Assembly: GCF_047496725.1 (NCBI RefSeq)
Contig: NC_132974.1
Location: forward strand, 5,339,501 to 5,403,500
Reading direction: 5' to 3'
DNA: 64,000 nt
From: Anoplolepis gracilipes
Taxonomy: Eukaryota; Arthropoda; Insecta; Hymenoptera; Formicidae
Part shown: one piece after another, positions 62,443-64,000 of the stretch
How the letters are laid out: every line of letters begins with the position of its first letter
How positions within the stretch are numbered: position 1 is the first letter of the stretch
Made by a program: the position numbers and the translations under genes
Notes under the pieces: model-generated
What the model was told of the DNA's origin: nothing
Seen by the model: the letters and a program-made list of their open reading frames with translations, nothing else
Database searches by the model: none

Positions 62443-64000
62443 AGATGTATCCGTATTTTAATTAATATCCTCTTACTCTAACGATATATCTTTCCCTGCC
62501 GAGTCGTCGCCATTGTCTCTATTGTTTTCTCATCATAACGTTATGTGTTCGGAAACGCGTCATTAGGCGTGTTCTTCGCCAAGTGACGTCGTCCCCCATC
62601 TTTTCCATCCAATGTATTTGTTTCTCCGACGAGGGAATAATTTTAATTTAATATCGCCATGTAGTACGTCTCTTAAATTTTTTTTTAATCACGTGGTTCC
62701 TTCGTTCGCTATTCGCGCTCAATTTTAATCAGTCGCAAATGCGATGACGTTAAAAGCTGCAACAGAAAACGACAATTCTTTTTCTCCGTGACAACTTGAT
62801 GACGCTCGGTTTCTTGTGTTTTATTTGCGTCGACACAAGTCTCTCCCTTCAATTTTTAGCCGTCATAAATGAGAGTTATTAACAGCGCCTGGACGCGAAT
62901 TCCTTGCACGTTTTCTCGTCCACGTGGAATACTACACATTTCACAGATGAAGAATGACGTATGTATCTAAGTGAGAACGATTAATTCTCTAAATCGACAT
63001 GGTTTTTTTCTAAATATATATAATTCTATTTCTTCGCGTTTCCCGTGATATTCTTTCAGATTTCTCTCTAATGAACGTAATTATCACCTGGTTATTTTCT
63101 TTCTTCTTATCATTTTCTTCATTAAAAATATTATATGAATCTAAATATGTAATATAGTTTATCGCAATATTGTAAAAATGTGTTTATTTCTACAACAGAA
63201 GAATAAATAAAATTTTATCAGAAAATTATAATTATATTGTCTTACATGTTTTACATCTATCCTATGTTCGATCCAATGCTCGCATGCAGTTCAACTATCG
63301 ATTATTCAGGTTTAAAAAAAAAATACAAGGAACTCGTCGCATAAATCCATCTGCGTTTTAACGAGGCTCGCGTGCTCGTAGCTAGGAATTAAGCGTACTC
63401 GCCACTTTTTATCCGCCTTCTGAAGTGTCGGTTAAATATTCCTTCTGAAAAGGATTGTACAATAGACGAACTGTGCACGAGTGACGCATTGTAACGGAAA
63501 GAGAACGAGAAATGAGGGAAAAAAAGAGAAGAAAATGAGGGAGAAAAGAGAGGAAAATGGAGAATGATAAAGGCAAAGACGGAACTAATTTATTACAGCC
63601 CTCCGGAAGGGGGCCAGATGAAACAAAACGACACAACGAGGGCCTGTAAAGACAGTATCATCAGATGGAAAAAAGCGGCGTAATAATGTCGGATGGATGG
63701 AATTAAAGGGAGGATTAATTAATTACGTTCGTAACCTGGCTGGTCGAATTCGTTCCTCGGATAAGTGAACAAGGCGGAACTCTTATCATATAATACGATG
63801 ATCGCAGGAAAAGTAGAAATTTTCAACAAAAAACATGCGTACCTACCTATCTCTTTTTCTAATAATATATCTCCGTCAAATACAGATTTTTCAACAATGA
63901 AAATTAATATCCTAAGCGATAATCTCTCTTATACAGCGCAAAATATTTTTAATACAGATCAAATTATATAAGTTATATATATATATATATATATTATTCG

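Larger units (their letters stand above)
53252..64000. other. Region upstream of the recovered rhomboid exons; no exon recognised
   Basis: Probably rhomboid intron sequence, since the protein still lacks its N terminus. I checked minus-strand donor-like sites (near 53650, 56540, 58269, 61387, 63080 and 63840) and found no upstream frame resembling a rhomboid TM1 or N-terminal domain. The region holds poly(A) at 56190-56209, a 74-bp tandem duplication at 58351-58498, palindromes at 60376-60395 and 61840-61864, a duplicated 21-bp motif near 61251 and 61285, (CA)14 at 62124-62151, (GC)8 at 62427-62442 and (TA)n at 63974-63993. The 178-codon minus frame 58853-59389 is low-complexity (Phe/Leu/Ser) and unsupported. 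Confidence 0.55.

Overview
This is a gene-sparse stretch of an AT-rich animal nuclear genome. The gene structure (spliced exons with GT-AG introns up to about 13 kb) and the two recognisable proteins (an insect-type secreted C-type lectin and a Rhomboid-1/Roughoid/Stet-class intramembrane protease) point to an insect. The AT-rich background, frequent CpG-containing motifs and abundant microsatellites would suit a hymenopteran, possibly an ant, but that last step is inference. I see no bacterial-style operon, CRISPR array, rRNA or convincing tRNA.

Layout. About 3.6 kb of upstream sequence is followed by a TATA/initiator-type promoter and a short non-coding first exon (about 3634-3713). These lead into a plus-strand gene with three coding exons (4985-5120, 14393-14572, 16200-16582). 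It encodes a complete 232-residue secreted C-type-lectin-domain protein with a QPD sugar-binding motif. A gap of about 10.8 kb follows, holding a degenerate minisatellite (18114-18440) and several microsatellites. Then come, on the minus strand, the last four coding exons of a rhomboid protease: 53109-53251, 44288-44400, 31174-31329 and 27351-27592. They join in perfect phase into 217 residues containing the GASGG serine and the HLTG histidine of the catalytic dyad. The 5' exons (N-terminal cytoplasmic part and most of TM1) were not found up to 64000 and probably lie beyond the right edge. The two genes are arranged tail to tail.

The rhomboid introns and flanks hold a ~550-bp foldback (MITE-like) element at 37897-38445, several tandem duplications, perfect short palindromes and many simple repeats. 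The two genes have no obvious functional link: one product is secreted and binds sugar, while the other is a Golgi/ER membrane protease of the EGF-receptor ligand pathway. I found no new multi-gene system. The most interesting unexplained items are the foldback element, the minisatellite whose units resemble a tRNA B box, and the missing 5' end of the rhomboid gene.
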